A stretch of 30,113 bases of DNA. Source: a virus. Both the position numbers and the translations under genes were made by a program. Positions 1-8,307 of the stretch are shown here, piece by piece. Every line of letters begins with the position of its first letter. Within the stretch, counting starts at the first letter, position 1. The stretch spans positions 1-30,113 of the IMG/VR virus record IMGVR_UViG_3300032516_000124. One strand, given 5' to 3'. Under the pieces are notes generated by a model. That model was not told where the DNA came from. It was given only the letters and a program-made list of their open reading frames with translations, and did no database searches.

Positions 1-1003
1 CAGCTTGCGTATGTTCCTCACCGAACAATTCGATCTTTGCCGACTTTTCCTTAGCCTTCTTATCACCTTGTTCGTGGAACATCAAGAAGTATAGGTTCGA
101 CGCGATATCATCGATCCCGTAGTCGAATATGATTTTGAACCTTCCCTCCCGAAATGGTGAAGCTACTTTATTCTTGACGATTTTGAACTTAACCCAGATT
201 CCTATACATACACCCTTGGTATTGATAATGTTACTGTCGTGTTTCAGATGAATTTGTACGGACGAATAGAATTCTAAGGCTCGTCCGCCAGAGGTAACTT
301 CTTTGCTGCCGAACATGACACCGATTGCATCACGGGTCTGGTCGATACAAAATAAGGTCGTGCCAGTAGTTGCGAGCGGGAACAGATACTTGCGGAAACC
401 TTTACTCATCTGCTTCGCCCGCGATAGATCGTATGAACCCTCATTCATGGCCTTATCGAGTTCAGACTCCGATGGTAGGGCTGTAACCGAGTCAATACCA
501 ATCAGTCTTGGTGTCATGTCAAGCGGAATCTTGGCCTTCTCCTCACCCTTTTCCTTCTTTTTCTTGGTACCTTTGTAAAGAATACCAGCGAGAGTCTCAT
601 CGAACATCTGTTCAAGGGTCTCTGGGTAGTGTATATGAAGATGTTCTGAGTTGCAATCCAGACCATATAAAGCAGCGAAGTGTGGATCGAGGGTATGCTC
701 AACATCCGCCATGTGTGCCTCTTTGCCGGAACGAATTGCATATCCAAGAATGGTAGTTAGTAACACGGTCTTGGCAGTGCTTCCACCGCCAAAGGCATGA
801 ATAACCCGCCCCATTGGAACGCCACCGTCTGGTCTATTAGAAATTGCAAGGTCGAGCGTGAAAATACCGGTAGAACACCAATCGGTAATCTCTGGTAGCT
901 TCATAATGCTGGCGGACGCGTCGGACGCTTCCTTGATGTCGTTGATTCCATCACCTTCTACTTCGATTGAATCCGAGTTATCGTCTAAAACGACCGAACT
1001 CAT
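1..1003 (-). CDS. recA: RecA/UvsX-type recombinase, 3' end cut by the window edge
   Basis: ATP-dependent strand-exchange protein for phage recombination and repair. The frame runs from ATG at 1003 off the left edge (334 codons seen). RecA hallmarks appear in order: a P-loop region at residues 72-79 (GGGSTAKT), the catalytic-Glu segment DVEHTLDP (Glu at about 102), Walker B LIGIDSVTAL, and a loop region IGVMFGSKEVTSGGRALEFYSS that closely matches bacterial RecA. The P-loop is odd because it has Ala where GxxxxGK[ST] has the second Gly. The start has a GGAGGAACAAGA ribosome site and overlaps the previous stop as ATGA, so it is translationally coupled to the 184-residue gene before it. The family is secure. 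The C-terminus is not visible. Confidence 0.93.
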   Translation of the reverse strand, partial: MSSVVLDDNSDSIEVEGDGINDIKEASDASASIMKLPEITDWCSTGIFTLDLAISNRPDGGVPMGRVIHAFGGGSTAKTVLLTTILGYAIRSGKEAHMADVEHTLDPHFAALYGLDCNSEHLHIHYPETLEQMFDETLAGILYKGTKKKKEKGEEKAKIPLDMTPRLIGIDSVTALPSESELDKAMNEGSYDLSRAKQMSKGFRKYLFPLATTGTTLFCIDQTRDAIGVMFGSKEVTSGGRALEFYSSVQIHLKHDSNIINTKGVCIGIWVKFKIVKNKVASPFREGRFKIIFDYGIDDIASNLYFLMFHEQGDKKAKEKSAKIELFGEEHTQA

Positions 1004-1554
1004 TCTTGTTCCTCCTTCACTTCATCGGAACGACCACGATGTTCGGCGAGTTCCGCACGCTTTTTCAAAATTTCTTCCTTGGTTACTTCCCCACTGACTT
1101 CACCCACCTGGTGTTTATCTTGACCCATCTCGTGTTGTGTCGAGTAGTACTTGAACACAAACAGTGTGACCAAATCCCTAATCATTGACTTTCTCTGCCC
1201 AACTGACTCCTGCAGAATGCCAAATGAATCAGCGATCCGCTGGGCTTCGATTACTGCCGTGGACACAGTTTGATACTCCGGCTGGAGAGTGACAGCAGCC
1301 TCAACGCTCGCCTCAGTGATCTTCTCGACGCCGTACTTGCCAGGCTCCTTACGGATCTTGAAGGATAGGTCAGCCTTCGTATATTCGAGTTTATCCTTTG
1401 CCAATTTAGCGGTACTCCTGGCTTCTGTAGCCAGCTCGCCAACTTCAGCGTACATCACCGGTTGATTGACGCACTCGGTCTCCAAGTCGAACGGGTCGAT
1501 TGGTAGTCGCTTACGTAAGTCATTCAGTTGATTTTTGGTTTCTTCGTTCACCAA
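1000..1554 (-). CDS. Hypothetical helical protein upstream of recA
   Basis: 184 residues of unknown function. The sequence is mostly charged and helix-prone (AELATEARSTAKLAKDKLEYTKADLSFKIRKEPGKYG is typical in style; an ITEASVEAAV segment follows), with a very acidic and basic C-terminal tail. It overlaps recA by four bases (ATGA) and the 109-residue gene by seven bases, so all three are probably one transcript. Position between the SSB and recA genes is where some phages carry a recombination mediator that loads recombinase on SSB-coated DNA, like T4 UvsY. That role is inferred from neighbourhood only, as I see no diagnostic motif. Confidence 0.8.
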   Translation of the reverse strand: MVNEETKNQLNDLRKRLPIDPFDLETECVNQPVMYAEVGELATEARSTAKLAKDKLEYTKADLSFKIRKEPGKYGVEKITEASVEAAVTLQPEYQTVSTAVIEAQRIADSFGILQESVGQRKSMIRDLVTLFVFKYYSTQHEMGQDKHQVGEVSGEVTKEEILKKRAELAEHRGRSDEVKEEQE

Positions 1555-1877
1555 TCCACCTCGAATGAGAATGAGACCTTGACAGTACCACTTTCGATTC
1601 TTGCATTGACGGTAAGACGGTCGGTGGTAAGGTCATTAGTATCAACTAGGAGGACACCAATGACCATCTCTCCGTTGCCTGCCATTTCCTCATTGTTATT
1701 TCGATCGTTGCACTGTACAACTGCCAGCATGCCAGTGTCACAAATAACGGTGTTAATCTTCTCAGTTAGAAGATCCTCAACGCACGCCAGGCATACTTTA
1801 GGATCGGAATCCACACAATCCCAGTCCATATGTTGCAACGAGAATTCAACGATATCTTTCACAATCTTATTTTTCAT
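1548..1877 (-). CDS. Hypothetical 109-residue protein
   Basis: I do not recognise this protein. It starts at an ATG preceded by TAGGAGTCACGAT, a good ribosome site. It has four cysteines in the first half (CVDSD, CLACVED, VICDTG, VVQCND), including a CxxC pair at LACVED/CLAC, so metal binding is possible but not shown. The second half looks like beta strands (TVNARIESGTVKVSFSFEVDW). It lies between the SSB and the recA-linked gene in a run of overlapping genes, which suggests a recombination-module accessory protein. Confidence 0.75.
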   Translation of the reverse strand: MKNKIVKDIVEFSLQHMDWDCVDSDPKVCLACVEDLLTEKINTVICDTGMLAVVQCNDRNNNEEMAGNGEMVIGVLLVDTNDLTTDRLTVNARIESGTVKVSFSFEVDW

Positions 1878-1916
1878 ATCGTGACTCCTACTATTAGTAT
1901 TCTCGTTTGATCAATA

Positions 1917-2921
1917 TCAAGGCTGTCCTTGTGCCCGACGACGCTTGATTTCCTCGATCTTGGACCGGACATCGCCAGTTGCAGCGGATGGTGCGGCAGT
2001 TTGGTTCGGCTGCCCACACTGTGTACGGGCTGTCGTAGTGCCACGTGGTGTCGGACCGCCAGTATTCTGTACGGTTCCCGATCTTGGAGATGGCGTCGGG
2101 GTTTGGGCAGGTGCCGGGGTTTGGGTCGGTGCTTGGTTAGTTACCGGACTGGGGACGACTTCGGTGTCGCCCGGAACTTCACGATCGTCGACTTCCGTTT
2201 CTACTTGTTCCTCAACTGGCGATTCATTCGCTGGCCGATTTTCGGCGGCAACACCACCGGTCAATTCACGTTGGACCTGCTCATACGTGGGGATGATAAG
2301 CACTTCATCGAACGTCGGTACGTTCTCGTACCAGTCAGCAGGAACGTCTGCGGTAATCTTAAGGTCGATACCGGCATAGTCGGTCTTGAGACCCTGACCC
2401 TTGCGGACGAATTCAATATCTCGACCCTCTACCGGATCGCACACGTCCACTACAGCCTTTGTTCTCTTATCCTTCGACTTGAGAATGATCTCGCTGACCA
2501 ACTTCCCGGGTGCGTCGTACCATCGCAAACCCTTGGCAATGGTTGAATCGTCCCGCACGTCGTATACGAACATTAGAAATCGCTTCCTGGCATACAGTGG
2601 CTTGATGGCTTCGGGGTTCAAGTTCTGGGTCTTCAACTGCTCAACGTACTCGCAGACCGGACAAGGCTTGCCAAACATCTTGTTCATACATAGGAACGTT
2701 GCTCGATTGGCACCGATTTCCGAGTGAATGTAAACCTCACGGGCCCAAAACATCTTGGGGTCCTTAGGTGGCATAATACGTATGAAGTTGTCGTTCATCT
2801 GCGACTTGAAAGCCGTGATGCCCAACCGTTCAAGCACCTGAGTTTGGACGTAGAAGAAACTCGTACGACCACTCTGACTCTTATCATAAGCATTGTTGAT
2901 TGCCTCTGTTCTCTCAGACAT
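1917..2921 (-). CDS. gp32-like single-stranded DNA-binding protein
   Basis: 334 residues. Coats single-stranded DNA at the fork and during recombination. The zinc ligands of T4 gp32 (His64, Cys77, Cys87, Cys90) have direct counterparts in position and spacing: His66 (YIHSE), Cys78 (FLCMN), Cys87 and Cys90 (KPCPVCEY). An OB-type core follows to about residue 215. After it come an acidic stretch (EEQVETEVDDREVPGD) and a long Pro/Thr/Gln/Ala-rich linker. The extreme C-terminus is basic (KIEEIKRRRAQGQP), unlike the acidic tail usual in SSBs. The start has a strong AAGGGG site. It is the natural partner of the polymerase, clamp and RecA encoded nearby. Confidence 0.88.
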   Translation of the reverse strand: MSERTEAINNAYDKSQSGRTSFFYVQTQVLERLGITAFKSQMNDNFIRIMPPKDPKMFWAREVYIHSEIGANRATFLCMNKMFGKPCPVCEYVEQLKTQNLNPEAIKPLYARKRFLMFVYDVRDDSTIAKGLRWYDAPGKLVSEIILKSKDKRTKAVVDVCDPVEGRDIEFVRKGQGLKTDYAGIDLKITADVPADWYENVPTFDEVLIIPTYEQVQRELTGGVAAENRPANESPVEEQVETEVDDREVPGDTEVVPSPVTNQAPTQTPAPAQTPTPSPRSGTVQNTGGPTPRGTTTARTQCGQPNQTAAPSAATGDVRSKIEEIKRRRAQGQP

Positions 2922-2972
2922 TATTTACCCCTTAATTGAAATAAAGTGGATTGAATCGGACCGATTGGCACT

Positions 2973-3278
2973 TCAAACTGGGTGAACCTTCGGTTTGTAG
3001 TCCAGAACTGACACTGGTCCATTCTCTTCGATTTTTATATCTTCATATGGTGCAATGACTCTGCGATAAAGTTCCATCTTTGCACATTCCATTATACCGA
3101 TTGCAGCGTTGCAGTTGATATACGACAGCCCCACCCGATCAACCCATCGATGTATTAGGCTCGTGATCAAGTAGTTCATTTCACCAACCGTCGGCGTACC
3201 ACTGGTCAGTATCGTAGCTATAAACTTATCGAGTACGTACTCGAACTTCATTCTGTCTTCTTGCGTTATGTATGGCAT
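2973..3278 (-). CDS. DUF6899-like protein
   Basis: 101 residues. The N-terminus MPYITQEDR, the central NYLI, and the C-terminal segment LNAAIG-like NCNAAIGIMECAKMELYRRV followed by APYEDIKIEENG match, from memory, a small family common in phages and bacteria (DUF6899) with no known function. The start uses GGAG located in the last codons of the clamp-loader gene, so translation is coupled. No catalytic motif is visible. The family name is recalled rather than searched. Confidence 0.82.
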   Translation of the reverse strand: MPYITQEDRMKFEYVLDKFIATILTSGTPTVGEMNYLITSLIHRWVDRVGLSYINCNAAIGIMECAKMELYRRVIAPYEDIKIEENGPVSVLDYKPKVHPV

Positions 3279-3282
3279 TTGG

Positions 3283-4224
3283 TTACTCCAATAGACACGC
3301 TTTCGCGATCATTGCACCCATCTGAGCACGACCACCATAGAACGTGGATGTATTTAGCATATCCAATAATTTCGCCATATCCTTTGCGTCTTCTATCTTG
3401 TCGCACTGGTCTATTCTGTTAAAGATGAAGGTCATGATTGACCTTCGCACAATTTCACTATCCTCAGTGATCCCCTTGTACGCTGCAATGATCTCTTTCC
3501 ATCTCTTCTCTCGGATCTGCGGTGCCATCATCAGAAGCTTGCACAGATCAAGTACCTTCGGATCCTGTGGGGTGCCGCTTACCAGAATATCAAGTGCCTG
3601 ATCGATGGGTAGGTTCATCACCTGTTCAAGGGAGACCAAAGCGGCACGTGGTGAACCTTCACACGTGTAGGAGATGGCCTCGATAAGGTCATCATCAAAC
3701 GTCAGTTTCTCCGATTTTAGGACCGACCGGATAAGTCGCATAATTTCATCCCGCGATAACAGGTCGACCTCATACTGGGCACATCGATTACGAACTGTTT
3801 TAATGAGCTTTTCGGGTTCAGTAGTGCAGAATATGAAGTACGCATGCGGTGGGTTATCTTCAATCACCTTGAGCAGTGCTTCTTGTGCTTGTGGCGTCAG
3901 TTGATGGGACTCGTCGAAGATATAAGTCTTTGCCTTACCACCGAACCCTACGAAGTTTGCTTGTGTCTGAACTTCTCTGACCGTATCGATACCCCTGGTA
4001 TTCGCAGCGTTGTATACCATCGTACTCTGATCGTCGGAACCGAATTCAGACGCAAGTATTAGGGCGAGCGTCGTTTTGCCACAACCCGACGGCCCCTTAA
4101 ACAAAACTGCGTGGTTACGTTTATCCGATGGCTCGCGTAACATAAGCCCTAGCGCCATCTTCAATGAATCGTTTCCGATCACTCCTGTAAGGCTCTTAGG
4201 TCGTACTTTTTGGTACAGACTCAT
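3283..4224 (-). CDS. Clamp-loader AAA+ ATPase (DnaX/gp44-like)
   Basis: 313 residues. Loads the sliding clamp onto primed DNA. Seen: Walker A GPSGCGKT at 44-51, Walker B YIFDESHQ at 101-108 (DESH in place of DEAH/DExx), sensor 1 FCTTEP, and the RNRC arginine-finger motif shared with DnaX, HolB and gp44 (SRC). No zinc module or tau-type extension is present, and no separate small clamp-loader subunit was found in the window. I chose ATG at 4224 because AAGGAAG lies just upstream. A GTG nine codons earlier (4251) is possible but has no site and would lengthen the overlap with the upstream gene. Confidence 0.92.
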   Translation of the reverse strand: MSLYQKVRPKSLTGVIGNDSLKMALGLMLREPSDKRNHAVLFKGPSGCGKTTLALILASEFGSDDQSTMVYNAANTRGIDTVREVQTQANFVGFGGKAKTYIFDESHQLTPQAQEALLKVIEDNPPHAYFIFCTTEPEKLIKTVRNRCAQYEVDLLSRDEIMRLIRSVLKSEKLTFDDDLIEAISYTCEGSPRAALVSLEQVMNLPIDQALDILVSGTPQDPKVLDLCKLLMMAPQIREKRWKEIIAAYKGITEDSEIVRRSIMTFIFNRIDQCDKIEDAKDMAKLLDMLNTSTFYGGRAQMGAMIAKACLLE

Positions 4225-4396
4225 CTTTCTTCCTTTTGTACTCAAGTGCACTGGTTAGTAAATTTATTGCTTCCTGGACTTGATACCAATCTATTTGTAA
4301 ACTTTCATGACCAAGATCGGTGTACAAATCAAGACCCCACTCAGTATGAACCTCGCAATGAATTCCGAGGTTTTTGTCGTCAAGAATCATTCCCAT
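4196..4396 (-). CDS. Small hypothetical protein, 66 residues
   Basis: Unknown acidic protein (GIHCEVHTEWGLDLYTDLG...). ATG at 4396 has AGAAGGAAACG upstream and is the best start. Its end overlaps the clamp-loader start by 29 bases. The frame remains open upstream and encodes a strongly hydrophobic stretch (LLVFIALAYYII), so a longer membrane-anchored form from a TTG near 4465-4468 cannot be excluded. It lies between polymerase and clamp-loader genes. Confidence 0.65.
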   Translation of the reverse strand: MGMILDDKNLGIHCEVHTEWGLDLYTDLGHESLQIDWYQVQEAINLLTSALEYKRKKDESVPKSTT

Positions 4397-4496
4397 AAAC
4401 GTTTCCTTCTTTTGCACGGTGGTCTCTTTGATAATGTAATAGGCTAATGCAATGAACACCAACAAAAAGAGTATTCCGCATATGACGTCGTTTATA

Positions 4497-7028
4497 TTAC
4501 ACTTCCTTCATGTCATACCAATTTTCACCAATTTCCACCGATACATCGAGGGAGACCGTCTGCCAATCGAATCTTACCGACTTCATTGTACTTGTGGCAA
4601 GTTCAATTACATCATCAACCTCAATTGGCTCTACACTGAACAGAATGCTATCATGAATCTCATTAATTATACTTGATTTGAAATGATGCTCGATCATGTA
4701 ATCGTCGATTCGGTTAATGGCATCCTGTAACAAGTGATATCCGGGCCCAGAAATCGGGAAATTGTAAACCTGATAAATGGTAAGTGGTCCGTGTACCCGG
4801 AACCCAGACACCCCTTCGACGTACCCATTTTCACAATAGAACCGAACATTGTCCTTCTGCCACTGTCTGACACCGGTAAACTCTTCCCAGAAACTAACCT
4901 GCAGACGCTCGAAATGTTCGAGTGTGAACTTGTGACCAAAGTAATTCCACAATGCTTTTGGTGCAGCACCATAGATCGATGGGAACACGAATTGGTTTTT
5001 GCCGGAGTACTTCTCGTCGGCGGTCACTTTATCAATTGGCTTGTCGAAAATCTTACCAGCCCATTTCTTGTGAATATCGATCTTCTCGACTGTCTGCCGA
5101 ATGAGCTCCTTATCGCCGGATGCCATACCAATGACTCGTGCTTCATGGGCCTTGTAATCAAACTCTACCAGGATCTGACCGGGTTCTGGTATGATGATTC
5201 TGCGGAACTTCTTCTTCTCTGGGTCGTGTTTATATGCATTTTGTGAATTTGGTCCGGTCGCCGATGATCGGAAGGTATCGGCGGTATTAAGCCAGAACGT
5301 TGGATGAATTTTACCATCCGAGTGAATAAGCCCGCGGTATTCTTTGATCTTCTTGAGTACATCTTCACAACCGCGATACTTGAACAAAGTATCGAGGATT
5401 TTCTTGACCTCTGGGTTGTCGGTGGCATTACGGACTTCTTCAAGGACTTCCCCATCGGTGGACCCAAGACCCGTCGGAGTCTGTCTTGCTTTAGTTTTCT
5501 CGACTCCGTATACACCATACAGTAACTTCTCCCACTGTGGTGGTGAATTGGGGTTGAACGTGATATCATTTTTGGATTCGAATGCCTGTACTTTTGGGTG
5601 CTGCCTGATTTCCTCGGTGCAGACCTTCATGGTCTCGGTGTACTCGTTAAACACTTGATCCATTCGTGCGATATCGATACGAATTCCACGTTCCTTGATG
5701 TTTGCTAGCGTACGAAGGCTCCTGGTGAACAGGTCGTTAAATGCCTTCATCTTGGGGTTCACTTCAAGGTTGCGTCTTTGAAGATGACAAGCAGCAATGG
5801 TGTGACGAGAATCAAAACAGGTGTAATCGCAAACATCACGAAGCGGGGTTTGTATTAAGTTACTACGGTCAATCGCAATCTTGTATTCGTGGCCGGTTCG
5901 CTCGAATGCTTGAAATTCAAGACCAGTACAGCCCTTATTAGAGCAGTTGACAACGTGGTAGGAGACCATTGTGTCGTGAACGAAGTTAACCATCCCTGAT
6001 CTAACGAACTTCCTACTCCACATTTCCTCCATGTAATAGTTTTGTACGGTCTTAGGTGCCGGACTCCTGATGAACCGACCAAGTGCAGCTAAGACCATGC
6101 CCTGCTCTACCAGGTTGAAGACCTTTTTACCCATAATACCATCGGTGGCAGCGATGGGGATAAAATAGCAATAATCTTCGGAGTCCGTGATTGATACCGA
6201 CAAGATATCGGCGTCCTTTTCATGTGGATGTAGGGTTGTAGTTTCGTAATCGAATGCGACAATCTTCTCCGACTTACAATATCCATCAAGGACCTTAATA
6301 GCCTCATCAACGTTCGTGATGCAACGGTTCGCGTCCTTTGATGGAATCTGTGGTAACGGTAAGTCGAGGACACCAACGATGTTTGCCAGGTCGTACGCTA
6401 ATATCAACTTGTCGTCGATCCCGTTTTCGTCGTTCTTACGGTGCAGAAAATACGATGGACTAAGTAAACACCCGACCCAACAGTTCAGTTTGTGGTACGG
6501 AATAACCTTACCGTGCAAGGTCATCGCGTTTGGTCCACTGATGGCGGGGCTCTTAAGAACAGCCTGAATTGCCTCTGTGCCAAGGCAGATGATGAGCTTC
6601 GGCTTGACTTCTACGATATCCTTTTCAAGATTAGCCTGACAGCATTTGATCTGAATGCCGGTTGGCTTAATGTCTTTCCAACCGTCTTTACCTGGAAAGC
6701 ACCTTACGACGTTCGTCCGGACACAATCGTTATCCATGTCGATGCCGACCAGTTGCAGCATCTCTCGCAGCAAAATACCGGATGCTCCAACCAGTGGAAC
6801 GCCAGTCTTATCCTCGGTCTTACCTGGACACTGACCGACAATCAAAATATCCTTATGACCTCTACCAAATCGACCAATGTTTGGGTTCTGGCATAATTTG
6901 GCTAGACCACAGGTACTACAATCAAGTACCTTTGGCTCGTCCGACTTCTTGGCTTTATGAACCCTCGGAGACCTATTAGCTCCCATGATCTCATCGGGGT
7001 CTTTGATGAAAGTCAGTTGTTTGCTCAT
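4497..7028 (-). CDS. DNA polymerase, family A, with N-terminal UDG-like domain
   Basis: 843 residues; replicative polymerase. Residues about 35-220 form a family 4 uracil-DNA-glycosylase-like domain. Putative iron-sulfur cysteines are C37, C40, C110 and C129/C130; GQCPGKTED is at 65-73; and SPSY at 190-193 stands where the family has HPSY. A 3'-5' exonuclease follows: Exo I FDYETT (D260, E262), Exo II NYYMEE, Exo III YTCFD. Polymerase motif A is FDYKAHEAR (D624), motif B GKNQFVFPSIYG, motif C IHDS (D793), so the catalytic aspartates are intact. This order is known from SPO1-type phage polymerases. The start overlaps the upstream stop as ATGA. Confidence 0.95.
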   Translation of the reverse strand: MSKQLTFIKDPDEIMGANRSPRVHKAKKSDEPKVLDCSTCGLAKLCQNPNIGRFGRGHKDILIVGQCPGKTEDKTGVPLVGASGILLREMLQLVGIDMDNDCVRTNVVRCFPGKDGWKDIKPTGIQIKCCQANLEKDIVEVKPKLIICLGTEAIQAVLKSPAISGPNAMTLHGKVIPYHKLNCWVGCLLSPSYFLHRKNDENGIDDKLILAYDLANIVGVLDLPLPQIPSKDANRCITNVDEAIKVLDGYCKSEKIVAFDYETTTLHPHEKDADILSVSITDSEDYCYFIPIAATDGIMGKKVFNLVEQGMVLAALGRFIRSPAPKTVQNYYMEEMWSRKFVRSGMVNFVHDTMVSYHVVNCSNKGCTGLEFQAFERTGHEYKIAIDRSNLIQTPLRDVCDYTCFDSRHTIAACHLQRRNLEVNPKMKAFNDLFTRSLRTLANIKERGIRIDIARMDQVFNEYTETMKVCTEEIRQHPKVQAFESKNDITFNPNSPPQWEKLLYGVYGVEKTKARQTPTGLGSTDGEVLEEVRNATDNPEVKKILDTLFKYRGCEDVLKKIKEYRGLIHSDGKIHPTFWLNTADTFRSSATGPNSQNAYKHDPEKKKFRRIIIPEPGQILVEFDYKAHEARVIGMASGDKELIRQTVEKIDIHKKWAGKIFDKPIDKVTADEKYSGKNQFVFPSIYGAAPKALWNYFGHKFTLEHFERLQVSFWEEFTGVRQWQKDNVRFYCENGYVEGVSGFRVHGPLTIYQVYNFPISGPGYHLLQDAINRIDDYMIEHHFKSSIINEIHDSILFSVEPIEVDDVIELATSTMKSVRFDWQTVSLDVSVEIGENWYDMKEV

Positions 7029-7234
7029 GATTTACCGATCAGTCTGTATTCAAATGAGCAAGTCGAATCAGAGAAAAATCCACCCATCCGTTCAATTACC
7101 TCCAACCAGACCCATTGACCGTTCCTTCCATCCGGGTCAAATGGTTGATACAGTCTAACCGGATGCCACGCAAACCAACGTTTCCAAGTCGTGTATTCTG
7201 TATTACGCTGTTTATTAGTCTTTCCAAATATCAT
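7025..7234 (-). CDS. Small hypothetical protein, 69 residues
   Basis: Unknown, rich in Trp, Phe and Arg (TTWKRWFAWHPVRLYQPFD, GQWVWLEVIERMGGFF). It is very likely real: its ATG at 7234 follows GAGGGAATAAC, it begins two bases after the clamp gene ends, and its TGA overlaps the polymerase ATG as ATGA. It is therefore sandwiched and coupled between sliding clamp and polymerase. A role at the clamp-polymerase interface is possible but only positional. Confidence 0.72.
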   Translation of the reverse strand: MIFGKTNKQRNTEYTTWKRWFAWHPVRLYQPFDPDGRNGQWVWLEVIERMGGFFSDSTCSFEYRLIGKS

Positions 7235-7235
7235 G

Positions 7236-8282
7236 TTATTCCCTCGTCTGAACCAGGTGCTTTACCCCGTCCAGCTCAAACAGCACTAACTTGCTGTCCC
7301 CAAAATACGAAAAGTGGTTACACCTACTCAGGAATTCCTTGAGTAGAATCGGGTTGATTAAGAACGTGATTTCCTTATCAACCGGATCCTTCAGTTTCAT
7401 TACTTCCACGATTTCACCAACCGATGGGTTCCTGGTAATGAATTCACATACGTCACCGGCGAACTTGATCAAAACTTCCTTATCAGCCTTGTCGACCCCG
7501 CTGAGGAATTCAATGTGTCTGCCGAGCGATTCACCAATGTTGTCCAAGTAAGTAATTACCTTGACGTTGGTGGAATTCTCGTCCGGGAAGTACGAGTCAA
7601 GGTCAGGGTACTTTCCGTCGATCAGCTTGGTTTGGATCTTGGTGTCGCCAGACGACACACCGAACGCTTCGTCCACCATGTAATAAACGGCGTCGATTTT
7701 ATCGATGTGTACTGCAGCAACATCAATGAATCCAGTTTGCACGGTGCACTGGTAACCGACATCGAACGTCAGAGCAAACCGGAAGATTCGGCTTCGGTTG
7801 GTCGAGAGGATCTTATTGCCGTCGATTCTAACACCACACAAAGCCCCAGCGTTCTCATCCTTCGAAACGTTGTGGCGGCAGGCAGCCAAACCAGCAATGA
7901 TATCCTCACACTGCTTGGCGTCGGTTATCGCCTTGTACATCGTGAAATCGATTGGTTCTATCTTCTCAACTTTGGTGGCGTTGAACTTGCCCTGTACCTT
8001 ATCGGTCATCACGCTTAGGTACTTACCATCCTTGCCCAGCTTCAAGTCAACCTCGTCGGTCTTGAGACTCTTGAGTAGGGCAATAAACGCAGCACCGGGC
8101 ACGGCAACTCTGAATTCAAGATTAACAGGTAAGCTAGTCTGAATGCGGACGAGACCATTCGATACCTGAACCAGATCGTCCCACAACTTAATGTTCTGAG
8201 TATCAATGGGGGCACCAGCAGGTCCAAATACTGGTGCCACAATTTCAAGTCGCCCAATCAGTGCTCTTCTGTTGACGTTCAT
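7236..8282 (-). CDS. dnaN: Sliding clamp, DnaN-like beta subunit
   Basis: 348 residues, close to the usual 366 for bacterial beta clamps. Forms a ring that tethers the polymerase. Seen: three-domain length, the DGKYPDLDSYFP segment typical of the DnaN domain 2-3 boundary, and a C-terminal segment INPILLKEFL...DSKLVLFELDG matching the end of DnaN, where the peptide-binding cleft lies. The start has CTGGAGAAGCAC. It is upstream of the polymerase and in the same operon as the clamp loader. Sequence similarity to bacterial DnaN is low, so the call rests on overall pattern and context. Confidence 0.82.
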   Translation of the reverse strand: MNVNRRALIGRLEIVAPVFGPAGAPIDTQNIKLWDDLVQVSNGLVRIQTSLPVNLEFRVAVPGAAFIALLKSLKTDEVDLKLGKDGKYLSVMTDKVQGKFNATKVEKIEPIDFTMYKAITDAKQCEDIIAGLAACRHNVSKDENAGALCGVRIDGNKILSTNRSRIFRFALTFDVGYQCTVQTGFIDVAAVHIDKIDAVYYMVDEAFGVSSGDTKIQTKLIDGKYPDLDSYFPDENSTNVKVITYLDNIGESLGRHIEFLSGVDKADKEVLIKFAGDVCEFITRNPSVGEIVEVMKLKDPVDKEITFLINPILLKEFLSRCNHFSYFGDSKLVLFELDGVKHLVQTRE

Positions 8283-8307
8283 GTGCTTCTCCAGTAAATC
8301 GGATCAA

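Noticed and set aside
1929-2546. Antisense open frame of 205 codons opposite the SSB gene
   Set aside because: It reflects the low-complexity linker of the SSB read on the other strand; composition is Cys/Trp/Arg-rich and unnatural.
4666-4675. CAAGTATAAT inside the polymerase gene as a promoter
   Set aside because: It lies over conserved polymerase motif C codons; probably dictated by protein sequence.
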